Origin: Vanrija pseudolonga
Taxonomy: Eukaryota; Basidiomycota; Tremellomycetes; Trichosporonales; Trichosporonaceae
Reading direction: 5' to 3'
Length of the DNA stretch: 64,000 nucleotides
NCBI RefSeq assembly: GCF_020906515.1
Contig: NC_085852.1
Location: 2,356,001-2,420,000, forward strand
Made by a program: the position numbers and the translations under genes. The stretch's first letter is position 1, and each line of letters begins with the position of its first letter. Under the pieces are notes generated by a model. It did no database searches, was not told the DNA's origin, and worked only from the letters and a program-made list of their open reading frames with translations. Positions 30,489 to 39,946 of the stretch are shown in pieces.

Positions 30489-31140
30489 ATGGCCGCCGCA
30501 TCAGAAAAGTGGGTGGCAGAATACGTGGAGGAGGCACCCATGCTCACACTCAGACCCGCACCCTGGTCGTCGGCCGCGATCGACGCGGCGTCGCACGGCG
30601 CCATCGCCTTCTGCCAGATCTACTACGAGGCCTTTGACGAGCCTACCCGGCGGTCACTTGTACGTTGTGGCCCGCAGCGTGGCACTCACGCGCAGGAAAT
30701 ACCCCTCTTCTTCCTCCCGACGGCCAAGATTGTGTGGAACGGCAACGTCGTCAAGCCCGACGCCGGCAGCCTGAACGCCTTCCTCAACGCGTTCCCACTC
30801 AGCAGACACGACCTGCAGACGCTCGACTGCCATCCTTTGAAGCGTGGGTAACATGTCCGGCGTAATGTTGACCCACCAGCCCTCGACCCCGCAGCAGGCG
30901 GCGCACCAGAGCTCGTGCTCACCGTAACTGGCTCGGTGCTGAACGGGCCCTCAGTCATGAAGTCCGGCGACGCGCCCCCCGTCGGCGTGAGCGAGCACCC
31001 GCGCAAGTTCCGCGAGGTGTTTGTCCTCAAGCCTACCGAGTCGGCAGAGGGCATGCAGCCCAAGGTACGTTGGGCTGGTAAGAGGCGCCGCTGACGGCCA
31101 GTATGCCATCCAGAGCTCCAACTTCCGCTTTATTGGATAG
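30489..31140 (+). CDS. NTF2-like mRNA export subunit (NXT1/Mtr2 type)
   Basis: Exons 30489-30659, 30696-30843, 30880-31064, 31102-31140; 180 aa. The whole protein is one NTF2-like domain: helices with FCQIYYEAFDEPTRRSL, a strand block KIVWNGNVV, strands LVLTVTGSVLNG and REVFVLKP, and a final strand YAIQSSNFRFIG. The last pattern matches the end of NXT/p15 and Mtr2. The partner would be the Mex67/NXF1 export receptor; I cannot tell NXT1 from Mtr2 with certainty. Small terminal exon (39 nt) placed by the conserved FRF motif. MTG2 lies 269 bp upstream on the same strand. Confidence 0.8.
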
Positions 31141-31625
31141 GCGAAAACGCGACAGACGCGCCGATGCGCGCGGAACGCGACACCACGAACACTATAGTAG
31201 AGCACGAATGCATCGCATGGGGATCTGGAGCTGGAGCGGTTACTCGGCGGTTTGGCGGTTGACCTCGTGAGGAAGATGGCTGGGCGGACAGTTGATGGAG
31301 CACCGAGTCAGTACACCAACGACACCGGCTCCGTCGCTGGACTCGGCGGCAGTGATCCCGTTTCACTTGGACATAGCGTTCGTTGCAGAACTCACCCTAT
31401 GCATTGCATCTCGTAGAGCCTGAGCCAATACAGTACTTGGCTGTGGTCGTGTGATGGCCACAACCACCTCGCCACTGACACCGCCGCCGACGGGATCAAA
31501 TGTCGACTCCGTCGTCACTGGTGGTACAGGGTCTCGGCTTGCGTCACGTCACTCAACCCGGACAACGACCATCTCGACACTTGCACTCACTACCCACTCA
31601 CACCAACACAACACACCAAACGACG
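31141..31625. other. Intergenic promoter region of the UBX gene
   Basis: 485 bp, no gene. An A/C-rich leader (cactcacaccaacacaac) precedes the ATG at 31626. No clear TATA. Confidence 0.5.
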
Positions 31626-33337
31626 ATGGCGTCCCTCACGCCATCGCAGGCTGAGGCTCTCGAGCAGCTGCACGCCATCGTAGCGTCAGAGACGGACGCA
31701 TCGCGCGCACGCGACGAGCGCGTGCTGAGGGAGCACAACTGGGATGTGCAGGTGGGTGCCTCTGGACTTAGCACTTCACCCACGCCTGTGCTGACTGACA
31801 CGCCAGCGGGCAATCAACTCGATCTTCTCGGGCCAGGACCGCTCGGGCCCTTCGTCGCGCGCCTCGGGGTCCAAGGCCGCAACTGAGGGCTCGGCGTCCA
31901 CCGAGAAGGAGGCCGACGACGGCGACCTCTCCCTTGGCGGCTATGGCAACCGGCGTGTCGGCACGCCGGGGGCCGGCATTGGTCGTGGTGGGGCGAGGCC
32001 GCGCGCACGGCCCGGAGCGGCTGGCCTCAGCCTGTGGGAGACGTTCGTGTGGCCCTTTGGCCTCATTGCGTCGCTTCTCACCGGGACGTGGTACTTCTTC
32101 AGTGGGTGTGCCGTTGTGTGATGCGGCTGACCCGACCCCAGTCCGCACCTTTGTCCCGCTCTCGCTCCTCCCCCACCTGCCGCGCTTCCTCCTCCCTCCA
32201 CCTTCTCGTGCACCGCCTAGTGGCCCACGCGACCCCACGACCGCCGCGCTCCGCTTCGTGAGAGAGCTCGAGGCGCTCGCGGGCGGCTCGGCGTCGGCCG
32301 GCACCCTCCCAGATCTCTGGGTCGGGCCGTACCGCGAGTTCCTGTCCGAGGTGCGCAAGCAGGGCAAGGTCGGCCTCGTGGTGCTTGTCAGCAGCGAGCA
32401 CGAGGACGACGAAGAGTTCAAGCGCGACGTGCTTGCCGACCCCGAGTTTGTGCGCACCCTCAAGGAGCACGACATCATGATCTGGGCAGCGGACATTGGC
32501 AGCAGGGAGGGGTACATGGTGTCCCAGACGCTGTTGACCACAACGTACCCTGCGCTCACGTTCGCGTCGCTGTTGCCGGCGCAGAACAGCTCTACGCCCA
32601 GGCTCACGATCCTCACCACGCTCCAGGGACCGCCGTCGACGGCGACGAGCACCTCGACGATCATCCAGACCATCACCACGTCGGTTCTGCCGCGCACCAA
32701 CGCCTTCCTGGCGCGGCTGCGACGCGACCGCTTCGCATTGGAGGAAGCACGGCATCTCCGAGAAGAGCAGGATAAGGCGCTGCGCGAGGCGGAACGAAAG
32801 GACCGCGAGAGACTGCAGGCGGCGCGCGCGCAGGCCGACCTCGAGCGGGTACAGCGCGAGCGGGCGGAGCGCGAGGCCGAGCTGCAGGCCAAGGCGCTCG
32901 CCGACCGGCGTCAGTGGAGGCGGTATGCGCGCAAGCATCTCCTCCCTGCTGCTGCTGGGCCATTGAGAGTGGCGGTGCGCACACCGCTGAACGCGGAGCG
33001 CAACATCCGCAACTTTGCCCCGGGGCCCAGCACGCTCCCGCTGTTCCTCTACACCGAGACGCTGCTCATCCCGCCACACGACGACCCGGCCGAGGACCCG
33101 GACACGCCGCCCGAGGGGTACGTGCATGCGTGGGGCTTCCGCCTCGTGACGTCGTTCCCGCGCAAGGAGATTGAGCTGCTCGAGGACGGCGCCGAGGACT
33201 CGTGGGCGACGGTCAAGAGCGCTGGAGGCGCGCTGTTTGCCGAGAAGATCCCCGGCGGTGACTGGGGAGACGCAGAGGCCAAGGCGCTCAAGGGCGAGGA
33301 GGAGAGCGACGACGAGGTCGTATCTGACGACGAATAG
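31626..33337 (+). CDS. UBX-domain ER/lipid-droplet protein (FAF2/UBXD8-like)
   Basis: Exons 31626-31751, 31807-32101, 32142-33337; 538 aa. N-terminal UBA-like helix bundle (residues 1-50), a glycine/arginine-rich linker, then a hydrophobic hairpin (about 118-150: WETFVWPFGLIASLL..WYFF) that would insert into ER or lipid-droplet membrane. A UAS thioredoxin-like domain follows (about 190-330; KVGLVVLVSSEHEDD, IMIWAADIGS). Next come a long charged coiled coil (340-415; LREEQDKALREAERKDRER) and a C-terminal UBX-like region with an acidic end. This is the FAF2/UBXD8 order (Ucp10 in fission yeast), which recruits Cdc48/p97 to ER-associated degradation. Confidence 0.85.
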
Positions 33338-33564
33338 AGGGGAGTAGATGCACTGCTGTTTGAATGAGGATGGGTGGACCACCAGACCATGCTGACTGCT
33401 GACGCGCTCTCGGCCGAAGCCATACCTCACAGGATCGCCTGCTCAAGCCCCACCGCAGACAGACAACAGCTCCGGACATGTCTGGGTTCACGGCCTTCAC
33501 GGCGGGAGAAAGCTCAAACGTCGAACCTCGGATACATGCCACACTCGAGATGTGAAATCGCGAT

Positions 33565-34175
33565 CTACGCACCCGCAGACGCGGTCTGATCTCGCCGTCT
33601 GCGAAGTTGGAGCCCCCCAGAATCAATACACCCAGTGGTGAGCATATCTACATCTGGAGTCCAGGCCGGCGGCGGAGATTGCCGCGCGGATGTGACTGAC
33701 CCCAACGGCGCCGAGCTCGTAGCGACGTCGTCGACAAGATGTGGAGCCGCGAGGCCCAGACCACCTCGGCAGTTCGAGATAGGCGATGTGCACGGCTCGG
33801 CATGCCGCGTCGTCGTCGTTCGAGTTCCCAGACCAAGCAGAACAGCTTCAAGATATCGGAGGCGCGTCTCGTGGCGCGCGAGCCGGGCCGTGTGGAGTGC
33901 CTCGGGGACCGGGGCTCCTAGCCGCACCCCGCCAGCGCCGCCGGCATCACAAACAATGTTGCCCCGAACGCACTGTCTGCACGGCGGGTTCTGCGCCCCC
34001 TCGCACTTGACTTTGCGGTGCTTGCATACCTTACGTGCATGAGCGGCGTTCCACGCTCGGGCTGGGCTGGGCCACTTACACTGCAAGAGACGCCGTACTG
34101 GCGTTTACGAAACGGTTGTGGTGGGCAACGGCTAGAGGTGGAGTTCCCGTCGGCGGCGGCAGCGGCGGCGGCCAT
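33565..34175 (-). CDS. Short Zn2Cys6 DNA-binding protein, possibly a truncated regulator
   Basis: Exons 34175-34080 and 34029-33565, 186 aa. Splicing joins SC-S to V-CKHRKVKC and completes a zinc cluster C-x2-C-x6-C-x8-C-x2-C-x6-C (residues about 31-58). Without the splice the first cysteine is missing, which supports the intron. A short linker and helix (HETRLRYLEAVLLGLG, coiled-coil-like) follow. The rest is low complexity, and no fungal-specific activation/middle domain is present. Either the gene is truncated, or further exons to the left were missed. It stands head-to-head with the transporter at 34773 (597 bp), a common pairing of regulator and target in fungi. Confidence 0.55.
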
Positions 34176-34772
34176 CTTAATTGTCCCCAATATCAAACGT
34201 GGGGTCGGCAATCGGGCGATCATGCTGGAGGTTTTTGTGCAGTCTGTGCATCTCTCCGTCCACAGCCGTGCGGTGATTGCTGATTCAGATTCACCGCAGC
34301 GCACAATACGTATCAGCAGTATGCAAGTCACGTGCGGCACTGGACCGCGCTTGCCGCGGCAGTGGCGGCGGCATCGCGGCCTTTCTATCGCACATTCCTC
34401 TCGGGTCGTCGGCAAGCCGCAAAAGAAGCCGCAGGCTTGGGGCAGGACCACGGACCACGCTACGCGTTAAGACGCCGCAGGCCCCCGGGGGGTCCCACAT
34501 CGGCGGAGTGGGGTGGCACCAGTGACGTGTAGTGGGTGAGTCTGATCGCAATGCGCCAGCGCCGGCTTCCCGGCGGTCTGGATATCGTGGCACGGCCGCC
34601 AATCTGGCGACCCGCAACACGCTACTGCCTCAGGTGGATACCAACGGAAGACGGTTACAGGTGGCTCCCGAACGAGGTGCTGAAGGCTGTCTGGGGTGTG
34701 GGAAGAGTGCGCGCGGGATGTGTATAAAGGGAGAGGGCGAGGCCACCGTCTCGCTCCACACCCCACGGCAAC
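34176..34772. promoter_or_regulatory. Divergent promoter, Zn2Cys6 gene / ACS transporter
   Basis: Contains repeated CGG/CCG-rich words typical of zinc-cluster targets (for example cggcggcggcagcggcggcgg at 34151-34171 and ccgcgg near 34356) and the TATA box of the transporter at its right end. No gene. Confidence 0.45.
34723..34728 (+). promoter_or_regulatory. TATA box of the ACS-family transporter gene
   Basis: TATAAA, 45 bp before the ATG at 34773, followed by a short C/A-rich leader. Confidence 0.6.
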
Positions 34773-36567
34773 ATGTCTGAGAAGGAGCACTACTACGCAG
34801 ACGAGAAGGCCGAGATCAAGGCCGACGTCCAGACGACTTCGGCGGTAGGCAGTGTAGCTGGCGACGACCCGGTGCTGCTGTCCTACACGCACAAGGAGGA
34901 GCGCGGGCTTATCCGCAAGATGGGTGAGTGGCACTGCCGCCCGACATGCGCTGACGCCAGACTTTGCCCTGTTGTCCTTCTCCATGGGCATCTACATCAC
35001 GGCGTTCATCGACCGCGGTTCGCTTGGCAACGCGCGCCTGATGGGCATCACCAAGGACGTGCTCCACGGCAACGACAAGAACTTTTCCTTTGCGCTCAGC
35101 TGCTTTTTCATCTTTTACATCGTCTTCTCGATACCCGGCACATTGTTCTCAAAGATCGTGCCCCCCAGTACCTCGCTCGGACTCGGGTGCTTCATGTGGT
35201 CGGCGGGCGCAGCGGGCATTGCTGCGACGCACAACCCTGCCGGCGTGTACGTGTGCCGCATGCTCATTGGCCTCGGTGAGTCCCTGGCGGTTGCCGCGGC
35301 TGCGGATCAGATGCGTGGCACCAGCGGCCAGCGGCTACAGCCGGTGAAACATTGCCATGCCACACCCATCATCCGCAGCCGTACCCGGCACTCGCAGGCC
35401 CCACTGACTCTACCCCCACAGGCGAGGCGACGTTCGGTCTCGGCGTAGCCCTCCTCTTCTCGTTCTGGTACACCAAGGAGGAGCTGCAGAAGCGCTTCGG
35501 CGTTCTCATCTCGGGCGCCGGCCTGGCGGGCGCCTTTGGCGGCCTCATTGCGTTCGGCGTAAACTCGATCAAGCACAGCAAGATTGCCCAGTGGCGTATC
35601 TTGTTCATGAGTGCGTTTTTTTTCTTGGTTTGTGGCGCCGCCTCCGCTGACCCAGCACCCACAGTCGAGGGATTCCCCGGCATCGTCCTCTCCGTCATGC
35701 TCTTCTTCATGCTCCCGACCTACCCTGATGCCAAGAGCCGCTACTTTACCGAGCGCCAGCGCGAGATCGCCATTGCCCGCATGGCCAAGGACTCCATCCA
35801 CGAGGGAGACAACGGCCTCGACATGCGCGGCCTCCGTCGCGCCGTCCTCGACTGGAAGTCGTGGGTCATGTGTGTCATTTTCGCTTGTTATTGCGCGAAC
35901 ACGGCCAGCGTCAACGGCTTCTTCCCGACCCTCATCCGCTCTCTCGGTTATCAGGGCGCTCGTGCCCAGCTCTTCACAGTGCCCCCGTACGCCGTCGGCC
36001 TGGTGGTCACCTTCATCGTGACGGTTACGTCTGACCGCATCCAGCGGCGCGGGTGAGTCTTCCTGCTGTCACGCCACGCCAAAGCTTACGCGCGCCAGAT
36101 ACCTCATCGCCCCAACGTTCATGCTCGGCTGCCTGGGCTGGGCGCTCATGCTCGGGCTCGACGCGGCCTCGAAGAGCCGGAGCATCCTGCACGCACGGTA
36201 CTTTGGCTGCATCTGCCTCGTGTCCGCAGCGTACGCGACCGTTCCCATGATTGTCGGCTGGGTGACGGCCAACACGCCGTCACACTCGCAGCGCGCGATG
36301 GGCCTCGGCATGCTCAACACGGTCGGGCAGTGCGCCGCCGTCGGCATGAGCTACGCCTTCCCCATCAAGGACACGCCGCACTACCGCCTCGGGCTGGGCC
36401 TCAACGTCGGCTTCACGATCCTCGGCGCGATACTCGCGCTCGCCATGACCGCGTACTTCAAGTACGAGAACGCGCGCCGCGACAGGCTCGAGGGCGAGGT
36501 CGACCAGAGCAAGTTGAACGTCCAGGAGGACTTTGATCTGGCCAGGGGGTTCCGGTACGCGCTTTAG
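34773..36567 (+). CDS. MFS anion:cation symporter (Dal5/Tna1-like ACS family)
   Basis: Exons 34773-34923, 34961-35275, 35422-35610, 35665-36052, 36099-36567; 503 aa. About 12 membrane segments after a hydrophilic 50-residue N-terminus. ACS hallmarks: RGSLGNARLMG in helix 1-2, the VPPSTSLGLGCFMWSAGAAG region, CRMLIGLGEATFG in helix 4, SFWYTKEELQKRFGVLISGAGLAG and, in the C-terminal half, TVPPYAVG and WVTANTPSHSQRAMGLGMLN. These carriers take up organic anions such as allantoate, nicotinate, pantothenate or biotin precursors; the substrate is not decided by sequence. The intron at 35276-35421 is unusually long (146 nt). Confidence 0.85.
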
Positions 36568-37306
36568 TGGGAGTGCCGTGGGAAATAAACTCAAGTCAAT
36601 CGTTGTGTCAATAAGTTAATAGTTGTGCCAGTAAATCGAGGCGTGAATGCGAGGGTCGGTTCGTGGCTGCACGTCTGTTCTTGGCACCGGGGGCCAAGTC
36701 GGGGCCCACCTCGGCGTCGGCATCCGGGATCAGAGAGAGTGTCTGCGACCATGCCCCACCTCCGGCCTGGGTACGCACGCGATGATACAAGCGGGACGGA
36801 GCACCTGACCCCGCCATCGCCGTTTTGCGTGCCGCCATAGGGCCAGATACGTAGAATCTGACATTGCATGTCGACTATCGCCGACTGTCGCCTCATATCT
36901 GACATGCGCGCCGTCGACATCTGAAAATCGGGACGTGCTATCGGCGTCGGAGAGGTCCGAAACGCCAATTCGTCGCGGCGCGACGCTTCGCTGCCATCAA
37001 GCGTACAGCAGGCCCCGCGGGCACCCCGCTGGCCATACTATCCATCTTGAATAGCGACGCTTGTAAGTACGGCGCTGTGCGGCGCGGGGTGTGTCAGCAC
37101 GGCTTGCCGGGACCTGCTGGCAACGACCGGCGACTGTCGGCCCGACGCCGCCACTGTTGTTGTTGTCAAGCGTCGGCAATATCTGATGCCGTCAGTGGTT
37201 GCGTCGGGTCTTGGCTTGTGACTTGTCCTCAACCCCACATCCCGCAACCCATATCATGTAGCTCTTGTTCGGCGTATAAGACACCTACCTCACGCTCCTC
37301 GCCAAC
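36568..37306. other. Intergenic promoter region of the SSADH gene
   Basis: 739 bp without a gene. It holds GTCGAC/GACTGTCG-type near-palindromic words around 36869-36930 and 37120-37140 and a TATA box at 37275. A short AT patch lies just after the transporter stop (36585-36625), perhaps its polyadenylation region. Confidence 0.5.
37275..37280 (+). promoter_or_regulatory. TATA box of the SSADH gene
   Basis: TATAAG only 32 bp before the first ATG (37307). Transcription would begin very near that ATG, so part of the mRNA may use the next in-frame ATG at 37376. Confidence 0.5.
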
Positions 37307-38973
37307 ATGCTGTCCCGCGCCACCCTCCTCCGCACCGCTCGCCTCTCCCCCTTGCGTACCTTCTCAACCTCCACGATGGTCCTCTCCCCCCGCTTCACGC
37401 TCAACGACCCCTCGCTCCTCCTCTCCACGGGATGGATCAACGACGCGCCCGCGCGCTCGGGGACTAACCGCACGCCGTTCGAGGTGCAGGACCCCGCCAC
37501 GGGCGAGGTGTGGGCCCGCGTCGAGAGCATGGACGCCGCCGACGCCGACGCCGCGATCCAGGCCGCGACAGACGCGTTCCCCGCGTACTCGGCCCTCCCG
37601 GCGCGGACCCGCGCCCGCCTGCTTCTTGAGTTTGACCGCCTCGTGCGCGAGAACAAGGAGGACCTGGCGACCCTCGTTGTGATGGAGGCTGGCAAGACGC
37701 TCGCCGAGGCGCGTGCCGAGGTCGACTACGCCGGTGGGTACGAGGACTGCGCGGACGCTCACCCAACTCAGCAACCTACTCCTGGATCATGGCCGGCGAA
37801 GCCGAGCGCATCCAGGGCGACGTGCTCAAGGCCAACGAGAACCCCTCGCTCCGCTTCTTCACCATCAAGCAGCCCATCGGGCCCGTTGGCCTCCTGTGCC
37901 CGTAAGTGGGCCATCTCCGCCCAGCTGACGTCATGCAGCTGGAACTTCCCCATCGCCATTGCGCTGCGCAAGATCGCGACGGCGCTCGCGGCGGGCTGCA
38001 CGGTCGTCATCAAGCCGTCGCCCGAGACGCCGACGACGACGCTCGCGCTCGCGCTGCTCGCCCAGCGCGCGGGCTTCCCCAAGGGCGTGGTCAACGTCGT
38101 CACTGCGTCGTCAGAGACGACGCCCGAGGTCGGCCAGAAGTTCTGCGAGGACAAGCGCCTCAAGAAGATCAGCTTCACCGGCTCGACCAACGTCGGCAAG
38201 CTCCTCGCTGCGCAGTCGGCCAGCTCGCTCAAGAAGCTCACGCTCGAGCTCGGCGGTAACGGCAGCTTTATCGTGTTCGAGGACGCCGACCTCGAGCAGG
38301 CTGCAGATGGTGAGTTGGGCGACTCGTTGAGCCACCAACTTACGCCCCAGCCCTTGTCGCCAACAAGTTCCGCAACGCAGGCCAGGTGTGCACCTGCGCC
38401 AACCGTATCTTCGTCCAGGCGTCTGTGATCGACAAGTTCTCCGAGCTCGTCAAGGCACGTGTCGCCAAGCTGAACACTGGTCACGGTCTCGACGCCGGCG
38501 TGACGACCGGCGCGCTGACGACTGAGCGCGGCGCCGAGCGTGCGGTAGGCCTCGTCGCCGATGCGATCAAGAACGGCGGCACGCTCCACGCGGGCGGCAA
38601 GCGCATTGGCACAGGCTTCCTCTTCGAGCCAACTCTCATCACGGGCGCGAGCAAGGACGCCAAGGTGTACAAGGAGGAGATCTTTGGCCCCATCCTGTCG
38701 ATTTACGCGTTTGAGACCGAGGACGAGGTGCTCAAGCTCGCCAACGCGACCGACATGGGACTCACCAACTATGTCTTCTCGCAGAACATTGGCCGCGCTT
38801 GGCGCTGCTACGAGAAGCTCGAGAGCGGCACCGTCGCGATCAACACGGCGATCGCGAACGCTGCTGAGAGCCCATTCGGCGGCATCAAGGAGAGCGGATC
38901 GGGCAAGGAGGGCGGGCTGGGCTACGGCGTCGACGAGTTCTTGATTATCAAGTCGGCCGCCATGACTGTGTAG
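37307..38973 (+). CDS. UGA2: Succinate-semialdehyde dehydrogenase
   Basis: Exons 37307-37733, 37772-37901, 37939-38309, 38351-38973; 516 aa. An R/S/T-rich presequence (residues 1-22) precedes M24. ALDH features: PWNFPIAIALRKIATALAAGCTVVIKPS, the nucleotide loop FTGSTNVGK, the general base in LELGGN, the catalytic cysteine in GQVCTCANR (SSADH keeps this CxC pair), EEIFGPI and the end block ESPFGGIKESGSGKEGG typical of SSADH. It oxidises succinate semialdehyde to succinate, the last step of GABA use. The first ATG gives a mitochondrial form; starting at M24 (37376) would give a cytosolic form. Confidence 0.88.
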
Positions 38974-39163
38974 GCGCGTAGCAGTGGGCACATGTATGCA
39001 GATTGTGAAGAGCCCAGTTCATTGCCAGTTGAGTGGCAACTGGTGCCCCGCTGTGCGCTCGTGCACAGACCACTGCTGCACACAATTGTGTCAACACTGT
39101 TCATTGAACGATGCATTCTCTTCCTTTGACACTCTTACACACCTCGCCACTCACCGATCCGCC

Positions 39164-39881
39164 ATGCCACCCACCAAACGCGGCAAGCACACGGATGATT
39201 TGATCAACAAGCGCTTGCTCAACGAGCATCTCGCCTCCCGCGGCCTGCCAGAGGCCACATACGACATCTACGACTACACGTGCCGCCGGGCACCAGACAG
39301 GAGTCTCCACGAGGCGGTCGTACGGGTGACCGACGAGTCGGGGGCCAAGCGCCAGATCACGAGCTCAATCCAGCGGAGTGGCGGAGAGGCTGTCGAGCAG
39401 GCGTCGTTCGCGGCCCTCTGTCACCTCGGCGCGGCCGACACCTTGGTCGACATGATCACCGCCGGCGGCGACGCGTCCTCGTCGTTCGGTGGGCCTGCTC
39501 TCATCCCCGCCGCCAGATTGCCACCACCCCCTCCCCGTGCCCCCGTTCAGAAGACGACGTTCGTGTCCGACGGCACGCCGCTCGCGATCCACCTGCCGGG
39601 CCGCAGCAACGAGCTGTTCAGGACAGTCTTAGTGGTATGGCAACGGTGCGCTGCCGCAGCTGACACCTCAGGAACACGGTGCCCGCTTGGTCGAGCTCGC
39701 CGACGCACACGTCGTCCTGCTGTCCGTCGAGCCTGGCGCCTGCGCCGTGTCCGTGCACGACCGCGACGTCTACCGGGAGGCGTCCTCGCGCCGGGCCGTT
39801 GTCCTTTCCGACAAGTGGGCCCTCCTGTCCGCCGCGATGGGCAAGAGGCTCGGTATGAACGAGTACATGATTCTCTACTAA
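39164..39881 (+). CDS. dsRBD-like + BRCT-like protein (dispersed copy K)
   Basis: Exons 39164-39634 and 39672-39881, 226 aa. dsRBD-like part at about 12-85 (LLNEHLASRGLPEATYDIYD helix; EAVVRVTDESGAK strands; EAVEQASFAALCHLG final helix), P/A-rich linker, then BRCT-like at about 130-225: TPLAIHLPGRSNELFRTVLV, the family intron, E-H-G-A in place of x-x-G-G, strand AHVVLLSVEP and helix LSDKWALLSAAM. It lacks the acidic/basic tail of copy A. It lies 17 kb from the other copies, between SSADH and a Zn2Cys6 regulator, and is convergent with the latter (65 bp between stops). Open throughout, so probably functional. Confidence 0.7.
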
Positions 39882-39946
39882 GCCTGTCCCATGCATCAGG
39901 GCTGGCCAGAATCAGATTCGTAGCTGGATTAATCAGTACATGTAAA

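Noticed and set aside
32099-33430. 443-codon open frame on the minus strand
   Set aside because: Complement of the UBX-domain gene; arginine-rich with no domain pattern and no splice logic.
37768-38991. 407-codon open frame on the minus strand
   Set aside because: Antisense to SSADH, whose ALDH motifs are unambiguous.
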